Source: Enhygromyxa salina (GTDB lineage Bacteria > Myxococcota_A > Polyangia > Nannocystales > Nannocystaceae). Taken from it: a DNA stretch of 64,000 nt. Shown piece by piece: positions 43,911 through 52,580 of this stretch; positions within the stretch are counted from its first letter, which is position 1; every line of letters begins with the position of its first letter. The DNA is taken from positions 1-64,000 of the forward strand of contig NZ_JMCC02000033.1 of assembly GCF_000737335.2 (NCBI RefSeq), in the 5' to 3' direction. Position numbers and translations under genes: made by a program. A model generated the notes under the pieces. It was not told the origin of the DNA and searched no databases. It was given only the letters and a program-made list of their open reading frames with translations.

Positions 43911-43918
43911 GCGTTTGA

Positions 43919-44352
43919 TTGGTTGTTCGCGGAGGTGTGGGTGCCGAAGGGGACCGCGCACGGGCTGCAGACGACCCCAACCCGGCTAGGTCTACTCCAG
44001 TCTCGTGACCCCGCTTCCTCTCGCGTCTTCTTCTTGGCCCGACTTGTCTTCTCTTCGTTCATCTCCACGTGCGTAGATACGCCGGGTTGGGGTCGTCTGC
44101 GGCCTTGTGTGCGCTCCACGTATTTGGGAGGGCTGCTCCGATCCGGGCATGCGGGGGGGCTCGTCGGTTTGGTTGTTTGCGGAGGTGCGCGTTGCCCCAT
44201 CGGCGGGCAGTTCCCCGCAAACAACCAAACGGACGAGCCCCTCCGCATGCCCGGATCGGAGCAGCCCTCCCAAAAACGACCTAGCCGGGTTGGGGCCATC
44301 GGCAGCCCGTGCGCGGTGCCCCATCGGCACGCAGTTCCCCACAAACAACCAA
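43919..44352. repeat. Nested palindromic repeat element (outer ~72 bp, inner ~60 bp arms)
   Basis: Outer arms 43919-43990 and 44280-44352 are inverted copies (about 80 percent identical, one gap) beginning TTGGTTGTT. Inside, 44123-44182 and 44215-44274 form a nearly perfect 60-bp inverted repeat with a 32-nt loop. In addition 43967-43986 and 44081-44100 are exact 20-bp inverted copies. The motif ggttgttTgcgg and its complement occur four times. No ORF here makes sense. It lies between the SGNH-like gene and a leftward small gene, so the whole intergenic region is the element. Confidence 0.88.
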
Positions 44353-44358
44353 GCAGCG

Positions 44359-44619
44359 TCACTCATCCCCATCTTTGCGATCCCGACGAAAGCGTCGCCT
44401 GATCATCCACCATGCGCTCTTCCGCGAGGCCTTCGCGCTCTCTCGCGCCACTCGCTCGGCCCCCTTGCGGACCCCCGCCTTGACCCGACCGCGGAGGGTC
44501 GCCTGCTCGGCCTCTCGGGCGAGGCGGCGCTGCTGCATGATCTTTCGGGCCATGACACCAACAGCGAGCCCAAGCAGTACCGCGACGGCGACGAGAACCA
44601 CGAGCAGTTCGATCTGCAC
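44359..44619 (-). CDS. Small membrane protein with basic C-terminal tail
   Basis: A predicted 86-aa protein: one N-terminal TM (VQIELLVVLVAVAVLLGLAV) followed by a basic, helical cytoplasmic tail rich in Lys/Arg (RRLAREAEQATLRGRV, WWMIRRRFRRDRKDG). GTG 44619 was chosen because it leaves a proper TM start and has TACACT 6 nt upstream; ATG 44658 would add 13 unlike residues. Unrecognised. Its stop is 6 bp from the palindromic element. Modest confidence because it is short. Confidence 0.5.
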   Translation of the reverse strand: MQIELLVVLVAVAVLLGLAVGVMARKIMQQRRLAREAEQATLRGRVKAGVRKGAERVARESAKASRKSAWWMIRRRFRRDRKDGDE

Positions 44620-44625
44620 CCGCGC

Positions 44626-44631
44626 AGTGTA
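44626..44631 (-). promoter_or_regulatory. -10 box of the small membrane protein gene
   Basis: TACACT on the minus strand, 6 nt before the GTG at 44619. The same hexamer and spacing recur before the GHKL-transglutaminase gene at 52568-52573. Confidence 0.4.
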
Positions 44632-44715
44632 GCAGGGCAGGCAGCTCGGGCTGACCAACTCGACTGGAGCGCGCGAGCAGGGGCCGTGAAGCCCCGGATC
44701 GGGCGCGGTCGTGAG

Positions 44716-46317
44716 CTACTTGGGATCTGGTTGGTCTGGCTGGCTGGGGTCTGGCTGGGCGAAGTCTGGGCGGGTGATCGGGTTGCCGTCGCTGTCGAGG
44801 TACTGGATCCCGCCGCCGCCGAACACGGCGTCTTCGGCGATCTTTTCCAGTGACTCGAGCACGACGGCGCCGTCGCCGACGACGAGCACGACCTGGTCGC
44901 TGGCCTGCAAGTGGGCCTGCGCGGCGGCGTGAATGGCCGCCGTGTCGACGGCGCGCAGGCGCTCTTGGTGGCCGCCGTGCCAGTCGAGGGGCAGGCTGAA
45001 GTAGTCCAGCTCGCGCATGGAGAACAGCGTGCGTGTGGCGGTTGCGAACTCTGCGGGCATGGCCAGCAGCGCGCCCTCTTGCTCGCGGCGCAGCTCCTCG
45101 GCGGTTGGGGCCGCGCTGCGCATGCGCTCGATCTCTTTGGCGATCTCGAGCACGGCGGGGCCGGTCACGTCCGAGCGGACCGAGCTGCTCGCGGCAAACG
45201 AGGAGCCGCCGCGGTTGTAGGAAAACCCGCCGCGCGCACCGTAGGACCAGCCCTTGTCCTCGCGCAGGTTCATGTTGATGCGGCTCGAGAACGAGCCGCC
45301 CAGGATCATCGCCATCAGCTGCGTGGCCTCGAAGTCCGGCAGGTCGCGGGCCGGACCGGGGTGGCCAATGAGCACCTCGGACTGCGCCGAGTTGGGGACG
45401 TGAACGAAGAAGATCGTGGCCTTGGCCGGCTTGGGCGTGCCGAGCTTGACCGGCTTGGGCGCCTTGCCCTTCCAGTTGCCAAACCGCGCGTCAAACTGGG
45501 TGCGCAGCTCGGCCTCGGTGATCTTGCCGACGACCCACAGCCGCGCGCCGTCGGGCTTGAGCCGCTTGACCCAGCTCTCGCAGTCCGAGAGCGTGACCTT
45601 GTCGAGGCTCGCGGCGGTCTCGATCTTGGCGTAGGTGTGCTTGCTGCCCCAGATCAGCGAGGGGAAGATCCGGCGCGAGATCGACGAGGCCGAGCCCTTG
45701 CTCTGCTCGATCCAAGCCTTGCGCTGATCCTTGAGCCGATCGAAGTCGGTCTGGCGCATGCCAGGCTCGAACAACATCTCGGCCGCCAGATCCAACGCCG
45801 GGCCAAGCTCGCGCTCGAGCGCGCGCAGGCTGAGGTTGGTGAGCTCGGTTCCGGCCCGCAGCCCCACGCTCACGGCGTGATCGTCTTGCGCGGCGGCGAA
45901 CGCCTCTTTGTCCTTGTTCTTGGTCGCCTCGCCGACCAGCGAGCCGCACAGCGCGGACATCCCCGCTTTGCCCTTGGGATCGTTGACCTCGCCAAGATCC
46001 CACTCCATGTACATCAGGACCGTTGGCAGGGTCTGCTGCTGGACGAGGAACACCTCGACGCCGTTGTCGAGCTCGAAGGTCTCGACCTTGGGGATCGTGA
46101 CGTTCTTGATCGGCTTGGGCGTGGGCCGCTCGGCACGAAACGGCTCGTCGGGCCAGCGCGGGGCCGGATCCTCCACGACCACGTCGACGGTGGTGGTGTC
46201 GGGGTCGACGGTCGTCGCTTCGCGCTCGCAGGCGGACATGGACACGGTCATCGACATGAGCAGCGCGGCGCTGGTGACGAGGCGCCGACCCGCGCGGGTG
46301 GTGAATTGCGACTTCAT
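44716..46317 (-). CDS. M16 peptidase-family subunit lacking the zinc motif, lipoprotein
   Basis: A 533-aa M16 (pitrilysin) family protein with a lipoprotein signal (SMSAC, Cys about 30). The family fold is visible in VFLVQQQTLPTVLMYME, LREDKGWSYGARGGFSYNR and EIERMRSAAPTAEEL. The HxxEH zinc motif expected in the first helix is replaced (GMSALCGSLVGEATK), so it cannot bind catalytic zinc. This is the behaviour of the regulatory alpha-type subunit of M16 heterodimers. It overlaps the catalytic gene upstream by 4 nt (ATGA), fitting a two-subunit protease. Secretion to the periplasm or outer membrane is predicted. Confidence 0.87.
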   Translation of the reverse strand: MKSQFTTRAGRRLVTSAALLMSMTVSMSACEREATTVDPDTTTVDVVVEDPAPRWPDEPFRAERPTPKPIKNVTIPKVETFELDNGVEVFLVQQQTLPTVLMYMEWDLGEVNDPKGKAGMSALCGSLVGEATKNKDKEAFAAAQDDHAVSVGLRAGTELTNLSLRALERELGPALDLAAEMLFEPGMRQTDFDRLKDQRKAWIEQSKGSASSISRRIFPSLIWGSKHTYAKIETAASLDKVTLSDCESWVKRLKPDGARLWVVGKITEAELRTQFDARFGNWKGKAPKPVKLGTPKPAKATIFFVHVPNSAQSEVLIGHPGPARDLPDFEATQLMAMILGGSFSSRINMNLREDKGWSYGARGGFSYNRGGSSFAASSSVRSDVTGPAVLEIAKEIERMRSAAPTAEELRREQEGALLAMPAEFATATRTLFSMRELDYFSLPLDWHGGHQERLRAVDTAAIHAAAQAHLQASDQVVLVVGDGAVVLESLEKIAEDAVFGGGGIQYLDSDGNPITRPDFAQPDPSQPDQPDPK

Positions 46318-47765
46318 TGCTTGGCTCCCTTCGGGGCGGGCTGCTTGCCTGACTTCGGGCCCGCCGCGTCTGCGGGCGCCGGGACCGAGATGATCTCTGC
46401 GCGTGGCTTGGTCAGCCACTTCGCGGCCGCGGCTTGGACCGCGGCCGGGGTGAGCCCGCGGATCCGCGCGACGTAGGAGTTGGCGTAGCCAGGATCGCCC
46501 GTGTAGTGATTGAACCACTGCAGCTGGTTGGCGCGGCCGCCCAGATCCTCGAGGCCCCACACGAACCCGGCCTCGATGCCGATCACGTGGCGCGCGAGCT
46601 CCTTGGCGGTTGGGCCCTCGGCGACCAGCTTGTCGATCTCTTCTTGGATCGCCTTGGCGACCGCCGCCTGCTGGGCCGCGGCGTCGGGCTGACCGGGCGA
46701 GAGGGTCACGACCACGTCGAAGGTGCCCGAGAACCCGCTGGCCGACTGGTACACCCAGACGCTCTGGGCGATCTTTTCAACGTCGACGAGGCGCTTGGTC
46801 AGCCGGCCCCAGCCGCCCGAGCCCAGCGCCGCCGCGGCGACGTCGAGCTCGAGATCACCCTCGGCCAGGTTGGCGGGGCTGTGCCACACGAAGTGCATGC
46901 GGGTCAGGCGAGCGAAGGGATCCTCGAGCTCGGTGCGAACGTTCTGCTTTAGCTCCGGCGCCGGCACGACCGTGTGCGCGGGCTTGGGCAGCTTGGGGAA
47001 GCTTCCGAACCACTTGTCGACCAGGGCCTTGGCCTCGTCGATCTCGAAGTCACCCGCGAGCACCAAGGTCGCGTTGCTGGGCACGTACCAGCGCTTGAAG
47101 AAGTTGCTGACGTCGTCGAGGGTGGCGTTCTCGAGATCCTCGTGGCGCCCGATCGTGAGGTAGCGATAGGGGTGCCCCTCGGGGTACAGGGCCGCGGCCA
47201 CGGCGAAGCGCTCGAGCCCGTACGGGACGTTGTCGTAGCGTTGGCGCCGCTCGTTGCGGACCACGTCGATCTGGTTCTCGAGGCTGGCCTCGTTGAGCAG
47301 CGCGAGCAGGTAGCCCATGCGATCGCTCTCGAGCCACAGCGCGGTCTCGACCTCGTGGCTTGGCACGATCTCGAAGTAGTTGGTGCGGTCCGAGTTGGTC
47401 GTGCCGTTGACCCCGGTCGCCCCGATCTCGCGCAGGGTGTCGAAGTGCACGTCCTCGCCGATGTGCTTGGCGCCCTGGAACATCATGTGCTCGAACAGGT
47501 GGGCAAACCCCGACATGCCCGGCACCTCGTCGCCGCTGCCGACGTGGTACCAGATGTTGACTGCGACCAGCGGCGCGGTTGGATCCCGGTGCAGGATCAC
47601 CTCCAGTCCGTTGTCGAGCGTGTAGCGCTCGTGGTCGATCTCGAACTCGGCGTCTGAACTGTGCTGAAGCGCTTGCTCGCTGGTCCCAGCCGTGACGGCG
47701 TGAGGGGCGATGAGCAACAGCGGGAGTCCGAGACCGAGGATGCTGAAAAGGCGTCCGCGCGTCAT
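46314..47765 (-). CDS. Catalytic M16 zinc peptidase, exported
   Basis: A 483-aa M16-family protease with a signal peptide (ILGLGLPLLLIAPHAVTA). The zinc-binding motif HxxEH is intact in SGFAHLFEHMMFQGAKHI, and the third ligand Glu is expected in the ENQIDVVRNERRQRYDN stretch, about 75 residues later. Other family blocks are RWYVPSNATLVLAGDF and GWGRLTKRLVDVEKI. It is the catalytic partner of the zinc-less subunit downstream. Substrates are peptides or misfolded envelope proteins in related systems; here unknown. The start is ATG 47765. Confidence 0.92.
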   Translation of the reverse strand: MTRGRLFSILGLGLPLLLIAPHAVTAGTSEQALQHSSDAEFEIDHERYTLDNGLEVILHRDPTAPLVAVNIWYHVGSGDEVPGMSGFAHLFEHMMFQGAKHIGEDVHFDTLREIGATGVNGTTNSDRTNYFEIVPSHEVETALWLESDRMGYLLALLNEASLENQIDVVRNERRQRYDNVPYGLERFAVAAALYPEGHPYRYLTIGRHEDLENATLDDVSNFFKRWYVPSNATLVLAGDFEIDEAKALVDKWFGSFPKLPKPAHTVVPAPELKQNVRTELEDPFARLTRMHFVWHSPANLAEGDLELDVAAAALGSGGWGRLTKRLVDVEKIAQSVWVYQSASGFSGTFDVVVTLSPGQPDAAAQQAAVAKAIQEEIDKLVAEGPTAKELARHVIGIEAGFVWGLEDLGGRANQLQWFNHYTGDPGYANSYVARIRGLTPAAVQAAAAKWLTKPRAEIISVPAPADAAGPKSGKQPAPKGAKQ

Positions 47766-47879
47766 GATTTCTCCGTACGATCTGCAGGCGATCTTCGCCG
47801 ATGCCCGGCCCCGGGGCAAGGAGGGGTTGCGGGTCCCAATTGGGAATCGGTGCCGGAAACAGCCCGATTCGGCCATCTA

Positions 47880-49484
47880 TTAGAGCTTGTAGATACTCCA
47901 GCGGCGTCGCGCCCGTTCCGGAAAAGCTCGCCCGTCGAGTAATGCGAGCAAGGCCGGATACACCCACGCGCGATCCCTGGCGACGGCACGCACGGCGGCC
48001 CGGACCTGCTCCGAGTCGCGCGGCAGCAACAGCTTGTCGGGCGTGGCGCCGATCCGGCGGACCGGGCCCGAGCCGGTACACATCGCGACCTCACAGGTCT
48101 CGACCTGGGCGCGCAGCTGCACGAGCAAGCTGCGCTGCTCGGGCTCGAGCTCGGCGTCTGGGAGCTGGCGGCCGCCAGGGCGCAGGCCCAGCAACCAATC
48201 GCGGCTGCGCAGCAAGCTTGGGCCTTCACGAAACAGCCGCGCGAGTCCCCGGCGGGCCTCGACGCGGCGGCGAGGTTGGCGAAACCCGAGCTCGAGCAGC
48301 TCACCCAGCAGCGCCCGCTGGCTCTCGTCGAGGATGTAGACCCGTCCGTCGATCGTGAACTCCGACGGATCCTGGTCGGGGAACAGCGCGCTGAGCAGGC
48401 GCTCGCCGCCGTCTTCGTGGACCGACTGGCGCAGCGCGAGCAAGTCGGACCAGCGCTCACGGCCGTCGCGCTCGATCCCGCGAAACAGCGGCACTTGGGC
48501 GATCGCCTTGGCGTGCTCGCGGTCTCGGCGAGCGCTGTGAAGCAGCAGTTGGGTGAGCCGTCCGCGGTCGGCCGTTGGCAGCGACGAGCCTTGGGCGAGC
48601 TTGATCATGTGGTCGATCGCCGCGGACACGATGCTGGGTATGTGCGGCTGGATCACGTCGCGCAGCCGGGCCGCGCTGGCGCTGGCCTCGGCGAGCTCGC
48701 GGGTCTCGATCGCGGCCTCGAAGCACGGCGCCTCGGTCACGCTGATGTGCGTGGTCACCAGGCCGTCCTGCAGCAGGTACAGGCGGGTGAGCTCGCCGTC
48801 GCGGGGCAGGGCGAGCGTGCCGTTGACCGGCGCGGTGATCGGGATGACCGCGAACGCGTCGTCGAACCCGCCAGCCAGCGAGCGGTTCGCCTGGCCGAGC
48901 GAGCGACCATCGATGATGATCTCGGCCGGCGCGTAGCGAGCGACGCTCTGCAGCCACTCGCGGGCGCGAGCGCGGTCGAGCTTGGCGCCGCGGACGATGA
49001 TCTCGGCGAAGGTGGGATCGGTCTGCGCCGGGTCGGCCGCGCGCGACGTCCCTGCAAACCGCTGCAACGCCGCCCCTTCACCGCGACGCCAGCTCAGGCC
49101 GATGGTCTCGCCCTCTTCGTTGGCGTTTGGGCTGATGATCTGCACGCTCGCCGGTTCCAGACCAACGATCCCGAGCAGCGACAGCGCCCCCGCGCGCTCG
49201 AGCGCCGACAGAGCCCGGTGGCGACGCTGGGGAGAGCGCTTCGCGTCGAGCAGGACCGAGAGCTCGTGCAAGGTCGCGAGCGGCACGCCGCCGCCGCGCG
49301 AGCGCACCCGCAATTGCTGGCGGCCGATCTCGATCTCGACCCGTTGGGCCCCGTGGCGCAGCGCCCGACGCACGAGCTCGGCCGGCAGCTGCCACGGGCC
49401 TTGCAGCTGCGCTTGGGTCAGCTTGCGCAGCTCCGACGAGACGTCGATTGTCAGCAAGCTGGCGACGTCGATCCGCTCAACCAT
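47880..49484 (-). CDS. Degenerate GHKL-like protein coupled to the GHKL-transglutaminase gene
   Basis: A 534-aa soluble protein. Residues about 35-125 align in pattern with the GHKL domain of the upstream protein: LPAELVRRALRHGAQRVEIEI at the N-box position, RSRGGGVPL in place of DNGEGM, and HRALSALERAGALSLLGIVG where GRFGVGF would be. The catalytic Asn and Gly residues are lost, so ATP hydrolysis is improbable. The rest is helical with no recognised family. Its start (ATG 49484) overlaps the upstream gene by 8 nt, so the two are made together, probably as a complex. Confidence 0.75.
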   Translation of the reverse strand: MVERIDVASLLTIDVSSELRKLTQAQLQGPWQLPAELVRRALRHGAQRVEIEIGRQQLRVRSRGGGVPLATLHELSVLLDAKRSPQRRHRALSALERAGALSLLGIVGLEPASVQIISPNANEEGETIGLSWRRGEGAALQRFAGTSRAADPAQTDPTFAEIIVRGAKLDRARAREWLQSVARYAPAEIIIDGRSLGQANRSLAGGFDDAFAVIPITAPVNGTLALPRDGELTRLYLLQDGLVTTHISVTEAPCFEAAIETRELAEASASAARLRDVIQPHIPSIVSAAIDHMIKLAQGSSLPTADRGRLTQLLLHSARRDREHAKAIAQVPLFRGIERDGRERWSDLLALRQSVHEDGGERLLSALFPDQDPSEFTIDGRVYILDESQRALLGELLELGFRQPRRRVEARRGLARLFREGPSLLRSRDWLLGLRPGGRQLPDAELEPEQRSLLVQLRAQVETCEVAMCTGSGPVRRIGATPDKLLLPRDSEQVRAAVRAVARDRAWVYPALLALLDGRAFPERARRRWSIYKL

Positions 49485-52400
49485 GGGCTTGGTCTTCCCC
49501 GCTGGGCTCGCGCGTGGGCGCATGTGGCAGGTTGGCGGTCTCGGCGACGGCGAGGGCGGCCAGCGGCGCGAGCAGGCGCGCGCGTCGATCACTGCCGAGG
49601 TCGAGGTGCTCGAGCAGATGATCGAGCAACGCGAACGCGGCCGCGTGCGGTCGCGTGGGTCGCAGCCGCTCGGCCTCGAGCAGCCAGGGATCCTCGACGT
49701 CGAGGAGCACCAGGCGGTCTCCGATCCGCCGGCTCGACCCCAGCGATCGCAGATCCAGGGTCGCCACGCTCTCGCCCAGCCCACGCACAGCGGCGCACCG
49801 CCAGCGCTCGCCATGGTCGCGGAGGTACGCGGCGACGATCCCGAGCACCAAGACGTCGGTGCCACGCGCCAAGCGATGACCCCAGCGATCGAGATCGATC
49901 GCGCCAAGCGAGGCGGCCACGGTCCGCCCGACCGGGGTCTGGGCGTCGAGCATGGGGACCCCGCGTCGGCAGGCTTCACGGCACAGCTCCGTCTGCTCGC
50001 CGCCAGCGTAGAGCCGCCCCTGTGAGCCCAGCGCCCGCACGCGGTTGAGGGAGATCGCCGCCCCGCCGCGCAGCGGGATCAAGCGGCGATGAAACAGCGA
50101 CGGCAAGTGGCGAAACGCGGCCGGCTGGGCCAGCGCGCCCTGCAACAAGCCCGACAGATCCACGCCCGCGTCGAGCGTCAGACTTCGCGCCGTGCGACGC
50201 GAGAGCGAGATGCCGAGCAGCCCCAAGCCGAGCAAGCCGCAGCCGAACGCCAAGAACGGCACCCACGGGCCACCCAGCGCGGCCACCAGCGCCGGGGGGA
50301 GTCGATCTTGGATGCTTGGGGTGGACGGCGGCGACTCGGGGGTTTCACCGCTCGAGGGCTCGAGTGACTGGGCGGCGGCGTCAGACGTTGCGACGGCCAG
50401 CTCGGGACGACCGTCGACCTCGGGATCGGGCCCAGCGTCCGCGGCATCCGAGTCGGCCGGATCAGCTGGGTTGCCCGGATCACCCACCCCGGCCGGCTCA
50501 CGATCTGGATCGAGGCTCGCGACCGCGACCCCAGCGGGCGGTGGCGGCAGCCCGGGGATCGAGCCGCCCGCGCCGGTCGTCCGCGCGGTCGCGTCGGCCA
50601 CCCGCCAGCTCCCGTCGTCGCCAAGGTACTCGACCCACGCGTGGAGCCATGCCGACACGCCGCCTTCGTGACCCACCCAGCCAACCGCCAAGCGAGCGTC
50701 GATGTCCGCGGCGTGGAGCACCGCGACCAACAGACCGTTTTGCACGTCGCAGTCGCCAGCGCCGATCTCCAAGGTCCGCGTGACGAAGTCCTTGCCCTCG
50801 ACCACCGCGATCTGGTGCTGGATCGCAACGGTGTTGCTGGTCTCGTAGCGGACCCGGTCCTGGACCAGATCGATCGCCGCCCGCGGCCGCTGCTGGGCCG
50901 GGAGCTCGCGCAGCGCTCGGGCCTCGCGGAGTAGGTCTTCGGGCAGCGCAGAGTCGCTGCGCGGCGGCAAGTTGACGATCGGCCCCGGCCCGGTGCGGTA
51001 GCGCAGCGTGCCTTCGAGCGACCAGTCGACGACCAGCACGGGCTCACCCGCGGCGCTCAGGAACACCCGCTTGGGCCCCGCGAGCACGCTGGTGCCGAGC
51101 GCGTCCGCGCTGTGGATCGGCTCGAACACCAAGCTCGCGACGTCGAGCCGATGGCCGCTGGGAACCGGCAGCGGCAGCTCGTCCCCGCCGTTGACGTTGA
51201 CCGGCAGGGCGACTTCGATGCACTGGCTCGCGCACACCTGGCCGGGGTAGCGGGCGGTGGTCAGCGGTGCGATCGCGCCCGCGTCACCCGTGACTTGCTC
51301 GATGATCAACGCCGCGAAGTAGGGTCGTGCGCTGGCCGGTTCGTAGCGCAGCGCGAGCGGCTCGGCGGCGGCCGGGTCGAGCTCGCTGACCTGCGGCCCG
51401 TGGTAGCGCTTGCGAAGATCCCCGTAGCGGGTGCGATCGACCTCGTCCCCGGCCTGGGTGCCCGAAGCGCCCGGCCCAAACCCCGCGAGCCCGTACTCGT
51501 CTGGCCACAGCAGCTGGGCGGACACCACCGCCAGCACGGCCCCCGCGAGGGCCCCGAGCGTCGCTCGCCACCAGGTCGAGTCGCCCGCGAGCCTGCGCAG
51601 CAGCCCTGCGACCCGCTCGCCGATCCCCGGCGGCCGGATCCGCGCGAGCTGGTGCTCGACGAGCTGGCGCAGCTCGTTTTGCCCAAGCCGGACCAGCCGT
51701 CGCAAGCTTCGCGTGTCACGGGCGTCGCTGCGCGACAACAACAGCTCGAGGCCGTCGCTCTCTAGCAGCGCCTGCGGGGCCAGCCCGCCGGGCAGCTCGG
51801 GAAACCGGACCCGCGAGTGGCTGGTGTGGCCGGCGTTGGTCAGCAGATCGTCGAGGCACGCGGCCGAGCGGACCCGCAGCCCGCGAGAGAACAGCTCGAC
51901 GCGCGGCGCGGTCCCAAGCCCCACGACCCCGCGCACGTGCCCGCGTGAAAATGCCGAGCTTGGTGGTGACAGGGCGAAGCTGGCGTTGACCGGCTGGCCG
52001 TTGACCCTGATCGGCAGCGGCGTGTCGGGGTCGTCGCGCAGACACAGGAACCGCGCGTTTTGGTGGGCTGCCTCGAACACCCGCCGCTCGTCGGCCCCGT
52101 CGCCCGCTGGACGCACCAACACGACCTGGGTGCCCGAGCGCATCTGGATCTGTGCTCGCTCGGCGTGCTGCAGGGCGCCGTCGAGGGTGACCTGCCACGG
52201 CCCGCCGTCTTCGGGCGCGCGCGGGCTCGATCGAATGGTGATCCGGGTCGGGTCAAACCGCAGGATCGACCAGAACCCCACGCCAAACCGCCCAACTTGG
52301 TTGGCGCGGTCTTCCTTGCTGGAAGCGTACAGCGAGAACAAGTAGCGACGCGCGTGCTCATAGCCCATGCCCTCGCCGTTGTCGGTGCAGCTGATCCGCG

Positions 52401-52560
52401 TTTGCCCGTCGCGATCGGCGATCTCGATCTCGACCGCGGTGGCGCCAGCGTCGCGAGCGTTTTGCAGCAGCTCGCGGACGAAGATCCAGGGATCCGGGCC
52501 GTAGCGATCAGCCTCGACTTGCGCGCGCTCGCGGAAGTCGTTGGCGCCCGGATCACTCAC
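49477..52560 (-). CDS. GHKL (Hsp90-like) ATPase fused to a membrane-spanned transglutaminase-like domain
   Basis: A 1027-aa protein. Residues about 1-300 are a GHKL ATPase with the N-box FVRELLQNARDAG, CTDNGEGM and QVGRFGVGFWSILRF intact. A TM helix (about 337-360) leads to an exported region with a transglutaminase-like core: GAGDCDVQNGLLVAVL (Cys), AWLHAWVEYLGD (His) and WRVADATA (Asp), near 600-690. A Pro/Asp linker and a second TM (about 780-805) return to a cytoplasmic tail of about 220 residues. GTG 52560 is supported by TACACT 7 nt upstream; an in-frame GTG at 52584 is possible. I know of no standard family with this order. Confidence 0.85.
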   Translation of the reverse strand: MSDPGANDFRERAQVEADRYGPDPWIFVRELLQNARDAGATAVEIEIADRDGQTRISCTDNGEGMGYEHARRYLFSLYASSKEDRANQVGRFGVGFWSILRFDPTRITIRSSPRAPEDGGPWQVTLDGALQHAERAQIQMRSGTQVVLVRPAGDGADERRVFEAAHQNARFLCLRDDPDTPLPIRVNGQPVNASFALSPPSSAFSRGHVRGVVGLGTAPRVELFSRGLRVRSAACLDDLLTNAGHTSHSRVRFPELPGGLAPQALLESDGLELLLSRSDARDTRSLRRLVRLGQNELRQLVEHQLARIRPPGIGERVAGLLRRLAGDSTWWRATLGALAGAVLAVVSAQLLWPDEYGLAGFGPGASGTQAGDEVDRTRYGDLRKRYHGPQVSELDPAAAEPLALRYEPASARPYFAALIIEQVTGDAGAIAPLTTARYPGQVCASQCIEVALPVNVNGGDELPLPVPSGHRLDVASLVFEPIHSADALGTSVLAGPKRVFLSAAGEPVLVVDWSLEGTLRYRTGPGPIVNLPPRSDSALPEDLLREARALRELPAQQRPRAAIDLVQDRVRYETSNTVAIQHQIAVVEGKDFVTRTLEIGAGDCDVQNGLLVAVLHAADIDARLAVGWVGHEGGVSAWLHAWVEYLGDDGSWRVADATARTTGAGGSIPGLPPPPAGVAVASLDPDREPAGVGDPGNPADPADSDAADAGPDPEVDGRPELAVATSDAAAQSLEPSSGETPESPPSTPSIQDRLPPALVAALGGPWVPFLAFGCGLLGLGLLGISLSRRTARSLTLDAGVDLSGLLQGALAQPAAFRHLPSLFHRRLIPLRGGAAISLNRVRALGSQGRLYAGGEQTELCREACRRGVPMLDAQTPVGRTVAASLGAIDLDRWGHRLARGTDVLVLGIVAAYLRDHGERWRCAAVRGLGESVATLDLRSLGSSRRIGDRLVLLDVEDPWLLEAERLRPTRPHAAAFALLDHLLEHLDLGSDRRARLLAPLAALAVAETANLPHAPTREPSGEDQAHG

Positions 52561-52567
52561 CTGATGC

Positions 52568-52573
52568 AGTGTA
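52568..52573 (-). promoter_or_regulatory. -10 box of the GHKL-transglutaminase gene
   Basis: TACACT on the minus strand, 7 nt before GTG 52560. It lies in the last codons and gap after the upstream lipoprotein gene (stop 52581), so the fusion gene can be expressed as a leaderless message from an internal promoter. Confidence 0.4.
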
Positions 52574-52580
52574 GTGGAAA

